Below are positions 1 to 9,123 of a stretch of DNA of 64,000 bases, piece after piece. The position numbers and the translations under genes were made by a program. The DNA lies in assembly GCF_900176465.1 (NCBI RefSeq), contig NZ_FWXR01000006.1:1-64000 (forward strand), read 5' to 3'. The stretch is from Fulvimarina manganoxydans (GTDB lineage: Bacteria > Pseudomonadota > Alphaproteobacteria > Rhizobiales > Rhizobiaceae). Within the stretch, counting starts at the first letter, position 1. Every line of letters begins with the position of its first letter. The notes under the pieces are model-generated. The model was not told the origin of the DNA and searched no databases. It saw nothing but the letters and a program-made list of their open reading frames with translations.

Positions 1-401
1 CTCCCACGGGCTTGGTGTCCCAAAGGTGCATCGGTCTTCCATCCGCCACCGCACTTGCCACTACAGCTTCAAATACGGCATTTGGGAAGTTACAAAGGTG
101 CCCGAAGGGCGGATGAGGGAGATATCTTCAGCAATATCAGGGTTTTCGCCGATCGGCATTCCTCCTGTAGAAGCCGCGGCCACCCCCTCATCGCCTGCCG
201 GCACTTCTCCCCCTGGGGAGAAGCCGAAGTGTCCAAGGACAGGTCTTAACCGCCAGCGAGACAATGTGTGAATCTCGTAGGGACGGCGCCCGAGCATGAC
301 GAACGCGATGAAATTGAACGTCTGATCTTTGAGAGCTGAGCCCTCGATAAATGCCGTTCGACAAGACTGCCGCGTACTTTAATCCGGATCGCCCGGTTGC
401 T
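1..401. other. Left-edge stretch without a supported gene
   Basis: No open frame here shows a recognisable family or a convincing ribosome binding site. The short frames on both strands overlap one another and run through a palindromic intergenic repeat at 181-231. The end of a gene lying left of the window cannot be excluded. Confidence 0.4.
181..231. repeat. RIME-like palindromic intergenic repeat fragment
   Basis: A perfect inverted repeat with 9-base arms (CTTCTCCCC at 204-212, GGGGAGAAG at 215-223) and a 2-base loop is embedded in a block beginning CACCCCCTCATC. This combination resembles the intergenic mosaic repeats that are common in rhizobial genomes. The family assignment is from memory of such repeats; the hairpin itself is seen directly. 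Confidence 0.55.
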
Positions 402-785
402 CTAGCGCGGTGACTCGACCTTTCTAACCCGGCAGGCCGCATCGTTCGGGCCCGCCGGAAAGGGTGTGCTGCTTTCCAGCCGGTGTCGATGGGGCGCGAT
501 AGAGCGCGCGATGCCAAAGACTGTGCGCGGCTGGGTGCCGTTTCCAAAGACGCTGCAGTCGAAGGTAACGTCCAACGGCTGATCCCATTTGTTCTGGACG
601 CTCACGACCACCTTGCCGCGATTGGGGCCGGCCGGTTCGAAGGTCAGCGCGAAGAGCACGATTCGGGGATCGTGGGAGCTGTTGGGGGCATAGTCTTCGC
701 CAGTCGCGGAGGCGGGGCCGACCGAGGCGAAGCCCCCAACCAGCGTGGCGACGGCCAAAACAAGTCGCAGCGGATGTCTTTGCAT
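402..785 (-). CDS. Small secreted protein of unknown function
   Basis: This 127-residue protein begins with a clear signal peptide (basic MQRHPLRLV, hydrophobic core, likely cleavage after about residue 27 at PASA). The mature part of about 100 residues contains one Cys near the middle and one near the C-terminus (FDCSVFG and AACRVRK), which could form a periplasmic disulfide. I chose the ATG at 785 because it gives a normal signal peptide; a TTG six codons upstream is possible. The family is not recognised. It lies alone, on the same strand as the iron transporter that starts over 1.8 kb upstream, and is probably a separate transcription unit. Confidence 0.6.
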   Translation of the reverse strand: MQRHPLRLVLAVATLVGGFASVGPASATGEDYAPNSSHDPRIVLFALTFEPAGPNRGKVVVSVQNKWDQPLDVTFDCSVFGNGTQPRTVFGIARSIAPHRHRLESSTPFPAGPNDAACRVRKVESPR

Positions 786-921
786 CGAACGGAAGTCTCT
801 CAAGCCTTGCCCGGCGCCCGAGACGCCTCGTTTACGGTTCGACTATTGTGACGGGGCAAACCTGCCCGGCGCTGTCCTGGCCTTTAAATGGTGGCCGTGA
901 CAGACGGCTTTTGGCCGGAAA

Positions 922-2610
922 TCACTGCGCCTTGGCAAGGATGGACCGGGTGAGAGCGAGAACGGGGAGAATCCCGATCAGGACGATGAGAAGGGCCGCG
1001 ACGGCCGAATCCTCGAAGGCCGAGCGCGAGGCGCTGGCATAGACGAAGGTCGCCAGGGTCTCGAAGCCGAAGGGACGCAGGAGGATCGTCGCCGACAATT
1101 CCTTGGCGGAATCGACGAAGACGAGCATGAAACCGGTCAGAAGCGCCGGCCGCATCAAGGGCAGGAGGATCGCCGTCAGGGTCTGGCCCGGAGACTTGCC
1201 GAGGGTGCGCGCGGCGTGGTCGAGATGGGGAGACAACTTGGCGAAGCCCGATTCCATCGAGCCGTAGCCCATCGCCATGAAGCGCACGCAGCAGGCATAG
1301 ACGATGGCAAGGCCTGAACCGGACAGGAGAAGGCCGGTCGAGACGCCGAATTCGGCGCGCAGGAATGCGTCGAGGGCATTGTCGAAGGCGGCGAGCGGAA
1401 TGAGGATGCCGATGGCCAGCACTGTGCCGGGCACCGCATAGCCGAGCGAGCCGACGCGCACGAGGGTCAAGAGCTTCTTGGAGCCAGTGATGCGCACGCC
1501 GTAGCCCATCAAAAAGGCCGCGAGAATCGTAACAAGGCCCGCGCACGATGCGACGATCACCGTCGTCTCGAGCGCGCTCCACAGGGCCGGGTCGGAGAAC
1601 TGATCGAGGCGCTTCAGCGCATAGTCGCCGAGAATGATGGCCGGAATTCCGAAGCCGAAAGCGATCGGAAGGGCGCAAGCGAGCACCGCGCCAGCCGCAT
1701 GCCAGCCGCTCAAGCGCAAATGGCCTTCCGCCGGCTTGTCGCCGCGCTGGATCGTGTAGCGCTGGTCGCGCCGCGCCCAGCGCTCGACGAGGACGAGGCA
1801 GACGATGACGACGAGCATGGCGAGGGCGAGTTGCGTCGCGCCCGCGAGATCGCCACGATTGAGCCAGGTCGAATAGACCGAGAAGGTCAGCGTGCGCACG
1901 CCGAGAAATTCGACGGCGCCAATATCGTTGACGGTCTCCATCAAGGCGAGGGCGACGCCGACGGCGATCGCCGGGCGCGCCATGGGGATGAGGACCCGGC
2001 GAAAGGCACCGAAGGGACTCGCGCCGAGGGTGCGGGCCACATCGGCGGCCTTGCGTCCTTGCATGACGAAGACCATGCGGACGGTCAGGAAAACGTAAGG
2101 GTAAAGGACGGAGGAGAGAATAAGGATCGCGCCGCCGAGCGAGCGGATTTCGGGAAAATAATAATCGCGCCGGGTGGCAAAGCCGAAAACGTCCCGGATC
2201 GTGGTCTGCACCGGGCCGGCGAAATGCAGAAACTCGGTGACGCAATAAGCGGCGATATAGGTCGGGACGGCGAGCGGCAGGACGAGCGCCCAGGCGAAGA
2301 AGCGCCGGCCGGGAAAGTCGAAACTCGCCGTCAGCCATGCCGTGACGACGCCGACGACCGCGGAAAGAAGGCCGACGCCGATCATCAAAAGCGCGGTGAC
2401 CCGAACCGATTCGGGCAGAACCGTCGAGATAAGATGGGCCCAGTTGTCGCTGACCCCGGTCAGCGCAATGACGACGAGCGAGACGACCGGCATCACCGTC
2501 AGAGCGGCAATACCGATGGCGAGCGCCAGCCAGCGGGTTGGCGCCGTGCGTCCGGAGCGGCGTCCAAAGAGCCGCCAATCTGGCTTGAGCAAGGGAGATG
2601 TGGCCGACAT
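922..2610 (-). CDS. Ferric iron ABC transporter permease (FbpB/SfuB type)
   Basis: A 562-residue inner-membrane protein with about twelve hydrophobic segments in two homologous halves, the fused double-permease layout of FbpB/SfuB/AfuB ferric-iron importers. Each half carries an EAA-type cytoplasmic loop, for example around VARTLGASPFGAFRRVLIPM and AARTLGKSPGQTLTAILLPL. It would move Fe3+ delivered by the binding protein encoded 89 bp upstream on the same strand. No ATPase gene follows it: the next gene downstream is the unrelated secreted protein. The ATPase is therefore presumably encoded elsewhere. Length and topology fit the family well; iron rather than thiamine or another substrate is inferred from the neighbouring binding protein. 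Confidence 0.85.
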   Translation of the reverse strand: MSATSPLLKPDWRLFGRRSGRTAPTRWLALAIGIAALTVMPVVSLVVIALTGVSDNWAHLISTVLPESVRVTALLMIGVGLLSAVVGVVTAWLTASFDFPGRRFFAWALVLPLAVPTYIAAYCVTEFLHFAGPVQTTIRDVFGFATRRDYYFPEIRSLGGAILILSSVLYPYVFLTVRMVFVMQGRKAADVARTLGASPFGAFRRVLIPMARPAIAVGVALALMETVNDIGAVEFLGVRTLTFSVYSTWLNRGDLAGATQLALAMLVVIVCLVLVERWARRDQRYTIQRGDKPAEGHLRLSGWHAAGAVLACALPIAFGFGIPAIILGDYALKRLDQFSDPALWSALETTVIVASCAGLVTILAAFLMGYGVRITGSKKLLTLVRVGSLGYAVPGTVLAIGILIPLAAFDNALDAFLRAEFGVSTGLLLSGSGLAIVYACCVRFMAMGYGSMESGFAKLSPHLDHAARTLGKSPGQTLTAILLPLMRPALLTGFMLVFVDSAKELSATILLRPFGFETLATFVYASASRSAFEDSAVAALLIVLIGILPVLALTRSILAKAQ

Positions 2611-2699
2611 TCACTCTTTCGCATAGCGGCCGGCGCCGAACCGTTCGGTAGTCCGGCGCCGGCTTTCATTGGTGGCGCTCTGCCGAGGCGAGGATTGCG

Positions 2700-3740
2700 T
2701 CAGCTCTGCGGGCCGCTGTCATAGGCGACTTCGTCGATGATGCGCGAGGCCTCTTCACGATGGCTGGCGATGTCGGAGAGCGAGATGTCGTCCGGGTTCA
2801 GCTCGCCGAAGCCTGCGACGAGGTCCGACGTCTCAATGCCCGGCTCCAACGGATATTCATAATTGAGATCCGCATAGATCTTCTGAGCTTCGTCCGAGGA
2901 GAGGAAGTTCATCAGCTTGATGGCGTTCTCGCGGTTCGGGGCGTTCTTCGCGAGGGCAACGCCGGAGATGTTCACATGGGTCTTGCCATTGTCGAAGGTG
3001 GGCATGATCACTTTGATGGCGTTCGCCCAATCCTTCTGCTCCGGCTCCTTCTCGTTCGTCGCCATTTTGCCGACGTAATAGGTGTTGCCGAGCGCAATAT
3101 CGCATTCGCCGGCGAAGATCGCCTTGGCCTGGTCGCGGTCGCCGCCTTCGGGACGCCGGGCAAGATTGTCGCGCAGACCCGTCACCCACTCGCGCGCGGC
3201 ATCCTCGCCATAATGCTCGATATAGGCGGCGATCAGCGCGATATTGTATTGGTGCTGGCCGGACCGTGTGCAGAGCCGGCCCTTCCACTCGTCGGATGCA
3301 AGATCCTGATAGGTCAGGGCGTCGGTGTCGACCCGGTCCTTGGAGGCGTAGACGACGCGGCCGCGCGCGGTCAGACCGAACCACTGGTGATCGGCATCCT
3401 GGAATTCGGCCGGAATATTCTCGTTGATCGCCTCGCCGGTCACAGCCTGGGTCACGCCCGCATCCTTGGCGGCGGCGAGCCGGCCGACATCCACCGTCAT
3501 GATGAGGTCGGCGGGCGAATTGGTCCCTTCGGCGGCGATGCGCTGCTCGAGACCCTTGTCGATGAAGATCGTCGCCGTTGTGAGGCCCGTGTCCTTCGTA
3601 AAGGCATCGAGCACCGGCTGGATGAGCTCCGGCTGGCGGGAGGTGTAGATATTGACGTCCGCTGCGCAGGCGGCGGTCGCGGCGCCAAGAGCACTCGACA
3701 GGCCGAGCGCGGCGGTAGCGATCATCTTGAATCGGGTCAT
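2700..3740 (-). CDS. Fe(3+) ABC transporter periplasmic substrate-binding protein
   Basis: This 346-residue protein has a signal peptide (MTRFKMIATAAL..., cleavage near ACAA) followed by VNIYTSRQPELIQPVLDAF, the characteristic start of FutA/FbpA-type ferric-binding proteins. Internal segments such as NISGVALAKNAPNRENAIKL and the C-terminal NYEYPLEPG are also typical, including the Tyr pair region that ligates iron. The start is set at the ATG at 3740, with GAGGA upstream; an in-frame TTG at 3764 is less likely. It works with the permease 89 bp downstream. Two TTTAGAAT-like elements lie about 165-190 bp upstream and may mediate iron-responsive control. Confidence 0.9.
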   Translation of the reverse strand: MTRFKMIATAALGLSSALGAATAACAADVNIYTSRQPELIQPVLDAFTKDTGLTTATIFIDKGLEQRIAAEGTNSPADLIMTVDVGRLAAAKDAGVTQAVTGEAINENIPAEFQDADHQWFGLTARGRVVYASKDRVDTDALTYQDLASDEWKGRLCTRSGQHQYNIALIAAYIEHYGEDAAREWVTGLRDNLARRPEGGDRDQAKAIFAGECDIALGNTYYVGKMATNEKEPEQKDWANAIKVIMPTFDNGKTHVNISGVALAKNAPNRENAIKLMNFLSSDEAQKIYADLNYEYPLEPGIETSDLVAGFGELNPDDISLSDIASHREEASRIIDEVAYDSGPQS

Positions 3741-4321
3741 GGTCGTCACGGTCCTCGCGGTCAAAAGGCGATTGATTGGCGATCCGGGCAGCCGGTGATG
3801 AAGGCAAGGCCGTCATCGGGCGGTCCGTTGCCTGTCTGTGCCGTATCGCGCTGCGTTGAACAAGAAAAATAGCGATCAAATTCCAGTAATTTCAATGATT
3901 TGGAAGAATTCTAAAGTCAAACGATTCTAAAAATTGCCTCTTCCCATTGGTCTCGCTTGGAAAACGATCGAGGCCTGAGAGGATCATGTTCCGGCATGCC
4001 CCTTCATACACACGGGTCGAGGCCGCCAAGCGAGCGCCCAGCAGGCCCTGCGAGCGAAGAATGCGCATGGGCCGATGATGCCAGCGGCCCAAGATGCCGA
4101 CGCATCCGGCTGCTGAACCGTTCAAGCGCCTACCGGGCTTATCTCCGCGACCACCGGTCAAACCGAAGGCCGTTTGCACGAGTGTGACGGATCGGGCCGG
4201 ACGGAGCGCGAATAGAGGGGCTGATCGCGAGCGGCATGTCATTCGTCTCAGATTGAAAGGGTCCCATATCAATTTTTTTAAAGGGTTCAGATCAGTATGA
4301 AGGCCGATCTAACGGAGGGTC
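3741..4321. other. Divergent intergenic region, iron binding protein / TadG-like gene
   Basis: About 580 bp separates the two divergent genes. The minus-strand side is AT-rich and carries the ATTCTAAA repeats. The remainder has only short overlapping frames with no recognisable product. An AACGGAGGGTC ribosome binding site precedes the ATG at 4322. Confidence 0.4.
3905..3931. promoter_or_regulatory. Candidate iron-responsive operator upstream of the binding protein
   Basis: ATTCTAAA occurs twice, at 3908-3915 and 3924-3931, 16 bp apart. The first copy also forms the palindrome AGAATTCT (3905-3912). Read on the minus strand these are TTTAGAAT half-sites, reminiscent of the Irr-type iron control elements of rhizobia. 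The similarity is partial, so the assignment to a particular regulator is inference. Confidence 0.35.
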
Positions 4322-5611
4322 ATGTCCGTGTTTCGCCGCTTCTGTGCCTCGAGAAATGGAAATGTCGCGATGCTGTTCGCCTTGGCTGTGCTGCCTTTGA
4401 TGGCATGTGTCGGCTTTGCGACGGATTATGGACTCGCCGTAAATTACGAAGGCGAGATGCAGCTCTCGGCCGATGTCGCGAGCGTCGGAGCGATCTCTAT
4501 CGGATCGAAAGGCTTCGAGGCGGCTTTGGCGCAGCAATCTCCTGGCCGGGTCACCGCCGCCGAAGAGCAAGCCCGTCTGCTCTTCATGCATAATTTCCAA
4601 AGGCGGGGCGAGGACGATTTCGAGATCACTCCCGTCGTCGAGAGAAAAGCGGACCGGGTTGTTTCGACGATCAACTACAGAATTAAAGTGCCAACCCTTT
4701 TCGGAGCGTTTTACGGCAAGGCTGACATGGAAATTCACGGCCGATCGATCGCGGAAATCGAGATTGCCAAAGCGATCGATTTCTACATGCTCTTGGACAA
4801 CACACCCTCGATGGGGGTTGGTGCCACGCAGTCCGACATCGATAAGATGGTCGCGAACACAGATGATAAGTGCGCTTTTGCATGCCACCAGACCAACACG
4901 ACAAACAATTATTACAATCTGGCAAAATCGCTGGGCGTGAAGATGCGCATCGATGTCGTGCGCACCGCGACCCAGCGATTGACGGAGACCGCCGAGAAAA
5001 GTCGCCAGAAGGCGGACCAGTATCGGATGGCGGTCTACTCCTTCGGGGCAAGAGCGGAGACGATGGGCCTGACGCCGATCGCAACATTGTCCAGCAATAT
5101 GACGCAAGTCCGCAGCCAAACAGCGTCTTTGGACCTGATGACGATCCCATATCCGAACTATTTCGACGATCAATTGACCGCTTTCGACGATACCCTCAAA
5201 GCTTTGAAGACTGTAATCCCCACCCCGGGGAGCGGCTATGGCGGCGACGAGCCGGACAAATATATGTTTTTCGTCAGCGACGGCGTCGCGGACCATGCCA
5301 AAGGCATCTATTGTACCAAAAGAACAACGCCGCGGAGCGTGCGCTGTCAGGAGCCGATCGATACGAAATATTGCGATCAGATCAAGAAAAAGGGCATTAA
5401 GATCGCCGTTCTCTATACGACATATCTGCCGCTGCCAACGAATGGCTGGTACCGTGACTGGATCATGCCGTTCCAGAACCAGATCGCGCCTCAGATGCAA
5501 GCCTGCGCAAGCCCCGGCCTCTTCTTCGAGGTAAGCCCCAGCCAGGGCATTGAAGCGGCCATGAAGGCGCTGTTCGAGAAGACGATCGCAAGCGCCCACT
5601 TGACCCATTAG
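4322..5611 (+). CDS. TadE/TadG-like protein with von Willebrand A domain
   Basis: The 429-residue product starts with a short cytoplasmic arm rich in Arg and the segment RNGNVAMLFALAVLPLMACV (residues 11-30), the single membrane anchor typical of TadE/TadG pilus-assembly proteins. Residues 40-145 form the periplasmic region shared by the family. A von Willebrand A domain begins at about 150 with a metal-site motif DNTPS (159-163; DxTxS where DxSxS is usual) and extends to the C-terminus. A strong GGAGGG precedes the ATG. No other tad/flp gene is nearby, so it is an orphan whose partners would be elsewhere. Several Cys in the second half suggest disulfides. Confidence 0.8.
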   Translation: MSVFRRFCASRNGNVAMLFALAVLPLMACVGFATDYGLAVNYEGEMQLSADVASVGAISIGSKGFEAALAQQSPGRVTAAEEQARLLFMHNFQRRGEDDFEITPVVERKADRVVSTINYRIKVPTLFGAFYGKADMEIHGRSIAEIEIAKAIDFYMLLDNTPSMGVGATQSDIDKMVANTDDKCAFACHQTNTTNNYYNLAKSLGVKMRIDVVRTATQRLTETAEKSRQKADQYRMAVYSFGARAETMGLTPIATLSSNMTQVRSQTASLDLMTIPYPNYFDDQLTAFDDTLKALKTVIPTPGSGYGGDEPDKYMFFVSDGVADHAKGIYCTKRTTPRSVRCQEPIDTKYCDQIKKKGIKIAVLYTTYLPLPTNGWYRDWIMPFQNQIAPQMQACASPGLFFEVSPSQGIEAAMKALFEKTIASAHLTH

Positions 5612-5644
5612 GTGGAATTGGAGTTCCCCCAGTTCTGCGGACAG

Positions 5645-5770
5645 TTATGGGTCTATACTCTGTGACGCGGCTATGACGCTCCTTTCGTATTCGATCGGTG
5701 ATCTGTAGCCGAGGGCTGGATGGCGGCGACCGGGATTGTCGCAGCCCTCGATGCGGCTGCGGCGGACCAT
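5645..5770 (-). pseudogene. IS3-family transposase C-terminal relic
   Basis: The minus strand encodes RRHPALGYRSPIEYERS, the signature C-terminal end of the IS3-family OrfB integrase (usual form NxxRRHSALGYxSPxEFE), followed after a few residues by a TAA. Only about 41 codons remain: the catalytic DDE domain is absent and the reading frame does not continue upstream. This is the scar of an old insertion between the TadG-like gene and the DUF465 gene. The adjoining 5612-5644 may hold the former IS end, but a matching opposite end was not found. Confidence 0.7.
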
Positions 5771-5954
5771 CAAACAATGCAATTCGTTTGAGGGAATCCC
5801 GGCAATGAAAGATCAATCCGAACACGCTTTTTCCGCTGATGGGCGCAACCGGGCAAATCGATAAACTGGTCTTGGCAAATTTGTCATTGGCGCGTCAGAA
5901 TCGCGCATCCCACCTTGGTCTCGTTAGCATCAATCGAGACAAGGAGACGACTTC

Positions 5955-6140
5955 ATGAGCCGCTTTCTGACCGCGCTTCAGGCCCGCAAGGCCGTCATCG
6001 AGCAGCGGATCGAGGATGAGCTACGCCGCCCCATGCCTTGCAGCCTAAGGCTGGGAACACTGAAAAAGCTCAAGCTCCAGCTCAGGGATCAGATGCAATC
6101 GCTGGAGCGGCTCAATCGAGGCTCTCCGATCGCAGTTTGA
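5955..6140 (+). CDS. DUF465 (YdcH-like) small protein
   Basis: A 61-residue, highly charged, probably helical protein (MSRFLTALQARKAVIEQRIEDELRRP, then LGTLKKLKLQLRDQMQSLER). The pattern of a short coiled helix hairpin with a KLKLQLRDQM core matches the DUF465/YdcH family common in alphaproteobacteria, whose molecular role is unknown. A clear AAGGAG sits 9 bp before the ATG. It is monocistronic and followed by a hairpin with a T-run. Confidence 0.75.
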   Translation: MSRFLTALQARKAVIEQRIEDELRRPMPCSLRLGTLKKLKLQLRDQMQSLERLNRGSPIAV

Positions 6141-6192
6141 CGGTCGGTTGAAGGGCAGCGGGCGCCGCCGGGCGCCCTCTGCTTCGATCGAG

Positions 6193-6216
6193 ACGGCTTT
6201 CAAGGGCCGTTTTTTT
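6193..6216 (+). terminator. Rho-independent terminator after the DUF465 gene
   Basis: ACGGC (6193-6197) and GCCGT (6206-6210) form a 5-bp stem with an 8-base loop, followed by six further T (6211-6216). It lies between the convergent DUF465 gene and matB. Confidence 0.5.
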
Positions 6217-6226
6217 AAGCAGTTTC

Positions 6227-7750
6227 TTAGGCGAAGAGCTTGGCGTTTTCCTCGCGCAACACGTTCTTCTGCACCTTGCCCATGGTGTTTCGTGGTAGTT
6301 CGTCGACGAAGACGATGCGCTTGGGCTGTTTGAACTTGGCGAGCCTATCCTTGAGCTGGTCAAGAAGCGCCTTCTCTTCCAGCATTTCCTTCGCAACGAC
6401 GACACCAACGACGCCTTCGCCGAAATCGGGATGGGGCACGCCGATCACCGCGCTTTCGACCACGCCGGGAAGCTCGTCGATCGCAAGCTCCACTTCCTTC
6501 GGATAGACGTTGTAGCCACCGGTAATCACGAGATCCTTGCCGCGACCGACGATGGTCACATAGCCGTCCTCGTCGATCAGGCCGAGATCGCCTGTGATAA
6601 AATAGCCGTCCTCGCGAAATTCCGCCTTGGTCTTTTCCGGCATCTTCCAATAGCCCGAAAAGACGTTCGGCCCCTTCACCTCGATAACGCCGATCTCGCC
6701 GGTGGGAAGGCGCTCGCCGCTCTTCTCATCGACGATCCGAAGCTCGCATCCCTTCAGCGGAAAGCCGACCGTTCCGGCCCGCCGTTCGCCTTCGAGTGGG
6801 TTGGATGTGTTCATATTGGTTTCGGTCATGCCGTAGCGTTCGAGAATACGCTGACCGGTGCGCGCTTCGAAGGCCCTGTGCGTTTCGGCCAAAAGCGGCG
6901 CCGAGCCGGAGGTGAAGAGACGCATATGCGCTGTCGTCTCCCGGTTCAGTCGCTCGTCGGCTAGAAGCCGCGTATAGAAGGTCGGAACCCCCATCATCGA
7001 GGTCGCCTGCGGCAAATATTGGAAGACCGTGTCGGGGTCGAATTTGGGCAGGAAGATCATCGAGCCGCCGGCGATCGTCACTGTGTTGGAGGCGACGAAA
7101 AGGCCGTGGGTGTGGAAGATCGGCAAAGCGTGAAGAAGGACGTCGTCCTGGGTGAAGCCCCAGGTTTCTTCCAGAACCTCGGCATTGGACAGAAGGTTCT
7201 CATGCGAGAGCATCGCGCCCTTGGAGCGCCCGGTCGTGCCCGACGTATACAGGATCGCGGCCAGATCGACCGCGCTTCGCTCGATGGTCGAAAAGGTCGC
7301 GTCTGCGCCGAGCGTCTTGTCGCTCAAGGAGCCGGCGCTGGCATCGGGGCTCGTCCAGACGCCGAGTGTCTCGATCACCGCGCCTGCCTTCTCGGCGATC
7401 GGCGCAAGCGCCTCGCGCTTCTTCGGATCGCAGACGAAGATCGCCGGTGTCGCATCGGTGAGGAAATAGTCGATCTCGGCCGGGGTATAGGCGGTGTTGA
7501 GCGGCAGGAAGACGCCGCCGGCCCGCACCGTGCCGAGATAGAGCATCAGGGCCTCGATCGACTTTTCGACCTGAACAGCGACCCGGTCGCCGGGCTTCAG
7601 GCCGAGCGCGACAAGGGTGCTCGCAAAGCGTGCCGAGACCTCCTCCACATCCCGATAGGAATAGGTCCGTCCGTCCGGCATCAGGGCGAAGCGCCGCTCG
7701 GGCGCTTTTCGGCCCTTTGCAAGGAGACCGTCGAAGAGGTGGTTCGTCAT
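6227..7750 (-). CDS. matB: Malonyl-CoA synthetase
   Basis: A 507-residue ANL-superfamily enzyme that activates malonate to malonyl-CoA with ATP and CoA in the cytoplasm. The AMP-binding signature ILYTSGTTGRSKGAM lies at residues 166-180, a GRGKDLVITGGYNVYPKEVE hinge/A8 region near 400, and the C-terminal catalytic Lys segment PRNTMGKVQKN near 490. Length equals characterised MatB proteins. Its ATG overlaps the matA stop by 4 bp, placing it last in the matP-Q-M-A-B operon. With the TRAP transporter and the decarboxylase it completes conversion of external malonate to acetyl-CoA. Confidence 0.92.
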   Translation of the reverse strand: MTNHLFDGLLAKGRKAPERRFALMPDGRTYSYRDVEEVSARFASTLVALGLKPGDRVAVQVEKSIEALMLYLGTVRAGGVFLPLNTAYTPAEIDYFLTDATPAIFVCDPKKREALAPIAEKAGAVIETLGVWTSPDASAGSLSDKTLGADATFSTIERSAVDLAAILYTSGTTGRSKGAMLSHENLLSNAEVLEETWGFTQDDVLLHALPIFHTHGLFVASNTVTIAGGSMIFLPKFDPDTVFQYLPQATSMMGVPTFYTRLLADERLNRETTAHMRLFTSGSAPLLAETHRAFEARTGQRILERYGMTETNMNTSNPLEGERRAGTVGFPLKGCELRIVDEKSGERLPTGEIGVIEVKGPNVFSGYWKMPEKTKAEFREDGYFITGDLGLIDEDGYVTIVGRGKDLVITGGYNVYPKEVELAIDELPGVVESAVIGVPHPDFGEGVVGVVVAKEMLEEKALLDQLKDRLAKFKQPKRIVFVDELPRNTMGKVQKNVLREENAKLFA

Positions 7751-9123
7751 GCTACGTCCTTCATCGAATGCGGGCCGGCGCCGGCCGGCAAGAGGCTCGT
7801 GACCGCCCGGCTTGCCGCGATCTCCTGGCCATCGGCATAGGCTTCGTGGCGCTGTTCGACCCTTGCGAGGTCATAGAGATAATTGACCATCAGCCCATGG
7901 GCCTGGGAGAGCCCGGTCGGCGAGATATCGCCGAGATGCATGATCCGGTTGAGGATCGCGCCATTGCCGAGATGGAACCGGGCGACCGGGTCGACCGGCT
8001 GGCCGTCGGAGCGCTTGGCGCGCAGGAAATAGCGGGCGGCCAGCGACAGGAGACCGTCTCGCGCCTCCTCGGCGAGTTCGGTTTCGAAGGCCCATTCGGC
8101 GTCGAAGGCCAAGCCTTGATCCGCGACGATGGCGATCGCCGCCTTCTCCTCCGGCGTGAACCCCTCGACCACGTCTTCGGGCAGCCGTTTCAGCCAGGCC
8201 GCGAAACCCGGCACCGGCGAAAGCGTAACGAAGGTCTTGAGATTCGGCAGGCTGTCCTTCAGGTCCGAGGCCACCTGCTTGATCAGGAAGGAGCCGAAGG
8301 AGACACCGGCAAGGCCCTTGTGGCAGTTGGAGATGGAATAGAACACCGCCGTGTCGGTCGAATGGGCTGGAAGCGCCGCGCGATCTTCCGCCAGCACCGC
8401 GCCGATCGAGGCAGGAATGTCTCGCGTCAAAGCCACTTCGACGAAGATCAGTGGATCGTCCGGGATCGAGGGATGGAAGAAGGCAAAGCAGCGCCGATCA
8501 GACGGGGCGAGGCGATCACGCAACGCGTCCCAGTCGTCGATCGCATGGACTGCCTCGTAGCGGATGATCTTCTCCAGAATATTGGCCGGCGTCGTCCAAT
8601 CGATGGGTCTGAGAACCAGAAAGCCGCGATTGAACCAGGACTGGAAGAGATGCCGGAAGTCGAGATCAACAGGCGCGAAGGTTTCGCGGTCGCTTTTTAA
8701 CAGCGGCAGGAGGCGTTCGCGGAGCTTGACCAGTTCGGCCGTGCCACCCGGCGCCAGATTGAGACGCCGGAACAGCTCCTGGCGCGGCGGCTCGGCGAGC
8801 TTCTGGAGCACCGAGAGCGTTTTCGGCGACGGATCCTTCGCATAGGCCTCGGCCGCGGCCTTCAATGCCGGAGCCTCGGGCGAGAACTCCTCGGCGAGCG
8901 CGCGGAAGAAGCGTTCGGTGCCGGCTTCATCGAGCGCCCTCAAGCCGCCGAGGATTTCGCTCGCCATGCGAACGCCCGTCGCCTCACCCTTCGAGCGCAC
9001 GAGCTTGGCGCAGAGCGCCGTCAACTCGGTCACCGGCACCGGCTGGTTCTCGGCCCGCTCCCCGAACCACGTCCGGGCCCCGAGCGAGGAGAGAAGATCG
9101 GAGAGAAGCGAGACGCGGCTCAT
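7747..9123 (-). CDS. matA: Malonyl-CoA decarboxylase
   Basis: This 458-residue protein converts malonyl-CoA to acetyl-CoA and CO2. It contains the family hallmark HSTDTAVFYSISNCHKGL (residues 254-271) and an upstream HPSIPDDPLIFVEVALT block, and its length matches bacterial and eukaryotic malonyl-CoA decarboxylases. The N-terminal 150 residues are the helical oligomerisation domain. It overlaps matM upstream and matB downstream by 4 bp each, so the three are translationally coupled. The adjacent malonate TRAP transporter supports a catabolic role. Confidence 0.93.
   Translation of the reverse strand: MSRVSLLSDLLSSLGARTWFGERAENQPVPVTELTALCAKLVRSKGEATGVRMASEILGGLRALDEAGTERFFRALAEEFSPEAPALKAAAEAYAKDPSPKTLSVLQKLAEPPRQELFRRLNLAPGGTAELVKLRERLLPLLKSDRETFAPVDLDFRHLFQSWFNRGFLVLRPIDWTTPANILEKIIRYEAVHAIDDWDALRDRLAPSDRRCFAFFHPSIPDDPLIFVEVALTRDIPASIGAVLAEDRAALPAHSTDTAVFYSISNCHKGLAGVSFGSFLIKQVASDLKDSLPNLKTFVTLSPVPGFAAWLKRLPEDVVEGFTPEEKAAIAIVADQGLAFDAEWAFETELAEEARDGLLSLAARYFLRAKRSDGQPVDPVARFHLGNGAILNRIMHLGDISPTGLSQAHGLMVNYLYDLARVEQRHEAYADGQEIAASRAVTSLLPAGAGPHSMKDVA

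Noticed and set aside
884-2614. A 576-codon frame overlapping the iron permease
   Set aside because: Arg- and Pro-rich composition without domains, in another frame of the well-supported permease; a GC-driven shadow.
3892-4272. A 126-codon minus-strand frame between the iron binding protein and the TadG-like gene
   Set aside because: No family, no ribosome site, and it overlaps the candidate iron-responsive operator.
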